From positions 60,968-67,250 of the forward strand of contig DBRM01000029.1 of assembly GCA_002305965.1 (NCBI GenBank): a stretch of DNA of 6,283 nucleotides, in the 5' to 3' direction. The notes below the pieces were generated by a model, which worked only from the letters and a program-made list of their open reading frames with translations, searched no databases and was not told where the DNA came from. The translations under genes and the position numbers were made by a program. Position 1 is the stretch's first letter. Every line of letters begins with the position of its first letter. Shown piece after piece: positions 4,839-6,283 of this stretch. Origin of the DNA: Syntrophomonas sp. UBA1368 (GTDB taxonomy: Bacteria; Bacillota; Syntrophomonadia; Syntrophomonadales; Syntrophomonadaceae).

Positions 4839-4984
4839 GGTCATATCCTGATTTGATAGCAGATTCCACTTATACAATCTGTTATTTCTTATGATTTGAA
4901 TAATAATATAACGAAAAAGGAAAAAAGCTTATAGGACTGGAATGTTATTATTTAATGAGTAATTCGGACAGAATCTATGAAAGT
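4839..4984. other. AT-rich upstream region of the GalT-like gene
   Basis: This region should hold the promoter for the GalT-like/yqeG pair, because a strong terminator precedes it. No combination is convincing. TTGATA (4853-4858) faces TACAAT (4873-4878) at only 14 bp, and CTGATT (4848-4853) faces TATACA (4871-4876) at 17 bp but with poor hexamers. No riboswitch fold or operator palindrome stands out. Confidence 0.4.
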
Positions 4985-4997
4985 AGGTGAACCATTT

Positions 4998-6032
4998 ATG
5001 CATGAAATTCGCAAAGATATCATAAGAGATAATTGGGTGATCACTGCCACTGAATTCGTTTTGAAACCACGTGATTTTCCGGTGAAAAAACTGACTGCGG
5101 ATGAAAGTAAGCCTGTGCCTGGTTATAATGCGCATTGCCCTTTCTGCGAAGGCAATGAAGCAGTGACAACGGATGAGATAGCCGCTTTCAGAAAAGACGG
5201 CACACAGCCCAATAAACCTGGATGGACCGTAAGAGCCATTTTGAATAAGTTTTCTGCTTTGGACATGAATGGTGAACTGGATATGCAGAGGCAGGGAATT
5301 TTTGAGCATGGAAATGGATTCGGCCAGCATGAGGTACTGATCGAGACACCGCTTCACGGCCAGGAGTTCCACCAATTATCCTTGGAAAGGATCGAGTCGG
5401 TCTTTAAAATGATGCAGCTGCGTTACAATGACCTGGTCAATGATGAACGTATAAAATACATTCAGATTTATAAAAACCGGGGACTTTTTGCCGGTGCCTC
5501 TTTGGAACATAGTCACAGCCAAATCGTTGCTGTGCCGATCGTACCGCAGAATAAAACTGCCATGATCAAATACTATGAAGAACACCACCGCTGTATGATA
5601 TGTGAAATGATTGAAGCTGAGATCAATAAACAGGAAAGAGTGGTTTTTGAAGGAAAACATTTTATCATTATCTGCCCTTATGCTTCTCGCTTTCCTTATG
5701 AAAGCTGGATCATACCTAAGCAGCATGAAAGTCATTTTGGAGATATCAATGCAGAAGAACTTAAGGAAGCTGCCTTGCTTGCTAAAAAAACCATTGCTGC
5801 TATGATTGATGGTTTACATGATCCATCTTATAATATGATAATCAATACAGCACCGGTTAATGTACCTCATCAGGAAGGGTACCACTGGCATCTGGAAATC
5901 AACCCCCGTCTGCTGGTTAATGCGGGGGTGGAAATCGCTACAGGGTATTTTATCAACCCTGCCGCACCAGAATTATCGGCTGCTGCATTAAGAACATTGG
6001 TTGCTGAGCAAATGGCGATAGGAGAGCAATAA
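4998..6032 (+). CDS. GalT-like nucleotidylyltransferase (galactose-1-phosphate uridylyltransferase family, HIT superfamily)
   Basis: From the ATG at 4998 this is 344 residues, the normal length for GalT. The N-terminal half has CPFCEGNE (47-54), the first zinc-binding CxxC of the family, and GQHEVLIETPLH (109-120). The catalytic region is GASLEHSHSQ (166-175), where GalT of E. coli has HPHGQ; the central histidine would carry the nucleotide. The C-terminal half has a second CxxC (CMIC, 199-202), FPYESWIIPKQHESHF (232-247) and the HIT-like YHWHLEINPR (295-304). GalT swaps UMP between UDP-glucose and galactose-1-phosphate, but HSHSQ is what I recall from GalT-like ADP-glucose phosphorylases, so the substrate is open. 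No galK or galE is nearby. The start is chosen because AGGTGA (4985-4990) lies 7 nt upstream; the in-frame ATG at 4977 has no ribosome binding site. The gene is 24 bp ahead of yqeG and probably co-transcribed. Confidence 0.88.
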   Translation: MHEIRKDIIRDNWVITATEFVLKPRDFPVKKLTADESKPVPGYNAHCPFCEGNEAVTTDEIAAFRKDGTQPNKPGWTVRAILNKFSALDMNGELDMQRQGIFEHGNGFGQHEVLIETPLHGQEFHQLSLERIESVFKMMQLRYNDLVNDERIKYIQIYKNRGLFAGASLEHSHSQIVAVPIVPQNKTAMIKYYEEHHRCMICEMIEAEINKQERVVFEGKHFIIICPYASRFPYESWIIPKQHESHFGDINAEELKEAALLAKKTIAAMIDGLHDPSYNMIINTAPVNVPHQEGYHWHLEINPRLLVNAGVEIATGYFINPAAPELSAAALRTLVAEQMAIGEQ

Positions 6033-6056
6033 ATTATTTTTTTACCGGGGGTGCTT

Positions 6057-6283
6057 ATGTTTAAAATTTTGTACCCGGATCTGTTTGTCGTTTCTTTGGC
6101 TGATATTCCTTTATTGGAGCTAAAGACGGCAGGGAAACGTGCTTTTATCCTCGATTTGGACAATACTGTAACCGAATGGAACAGCAATGAAATTACAGCA
6201 GAAGTTGCGGAGTGGTTTGCAAAAATAAAGGCAGAGGGATTTAAGGCCTGCATTATATCAAATAATGGTGCAAAAAGGGTGGA
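6057..6283 (+). CDS. yqeG: YqeG family HAD IIIA-type phosphatase, N-terminal part (3' truncated)
   Basis: The first 75 codons are present and the frame is open to the window end. The N-terminus (MFKILYPDLFVVSLADIPL) is typical of YqeG. Residues 30-37 (FILDLDNT) give the HAD motif I DxDxT with the nucleophile Asp33 and general acid Asp35. ACIISNNG (64-71) supplies motif II with Ser68. Motifs III and IV fall outside the window. YqeG proteins are cytoplasmic HAD-superfamily phosphatases of uncertain substrate, widespread in Firmicutes and in B. subtilis located just before yqeH and aroE. GGGGGTG (6047-6053) is a serviceable ribosome binding site with short spacing. An in-frame GTG at 6051 overlaps it and is a less likely start. 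The 24-bp gap to the GalT-like gene has no terminator, so one operon is likely. Confidence 0.9.
   Translation, partial: MFKILYPDLFVVSLADIPLLELKTAGKRAFILDLDNTVTEWNSNEITAEVAEWFAKIKAEGFKACIISNNGAKRV

Noticed and set aside
4929..5735. Minus-strand frames of 148 and 119 codons (4929-5375 and 5376-5735) opposite the GalT-like gene
   Set aside because: They are shadows of a well-supported gene and have no recognisable domains or ribosome binding sites.

Overview
The window comes from an endospore-forming, fermentative, low-to-moderate-GC Firmicute, most likely of class Clostridia (a Peptococcaceae/Desulfitobacteriaceae-like genome is my best guess). The main evidence is a full-length sigma-K gene with a membrane-bound pro-sequence, a CoA-transferase of the butyrate/4-hydroxybutyrate type, strong GGAGG-type ribosome binding sites, and a DegV and a YqeG-type HAD protein. 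No phage, IS, CRISPR or RNA gene is visible. It reads as an ordinary chromosomal stretch with unusually rich intergenic DNA.

Layout. Positions 1-459 hold the 3' end of a class B penicillin-binding protein (+). It converges on a MarR-type regulator (528-965, -). A 257-bp divergent region (966-1222) separates MarR from the CoA-transferase (1223-2569, +). That region holds a perfect 8-bp-arm inverted repeat over the MarR promoter, a 27-bp near-perfect palindrome, a Rex-like box, a TATAAT box and two tandem 23-bp repeats. The CoA-transferase ends at a strong hairpin terminator, followed by a roughly 540-bp gene-poor stretch with a six-copy 24-bp minisatellite, an orphan hairpin terminator, and a sporulation-type promoter region for sigK (3108-3806, +). 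Next come DegV (3924-4769, +) with its own sigma-A promoter and a strong terminator, then a GalT-like nucleotidylyltransferase (4998-6032, +) closely followed by the truncated start of a YqeG-family HAD phosphatase (6057 to the window end, +).

How the parts relate. The genes do not form one pathway. MarR and the CoA-transferase share a control region, so a local regulator plus a redox (NADH-responsive) input on a fermentation enzyme is a plausible model. SigK is a stand-alone late-sporulation gene; its promoter region fits SigE/SigK control. GalT-like and yqeG are 24 bp apart and probably co-transcribed. In three genes (sigK, degV, galT-like) the longest reading frame begins at an ATG in or just before the Shine-Dalgarno sequence; I moved these starts downstream.

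The points most worth checking are the regulatory architecture at 1001-1192, the 24-bp tandem array with its complementary end, the inverted repeat inside the sigK promoter, and the KTA (instead of KTG) motif in the penicillin-binding protein. I found no clear evidence of an entirely new system.
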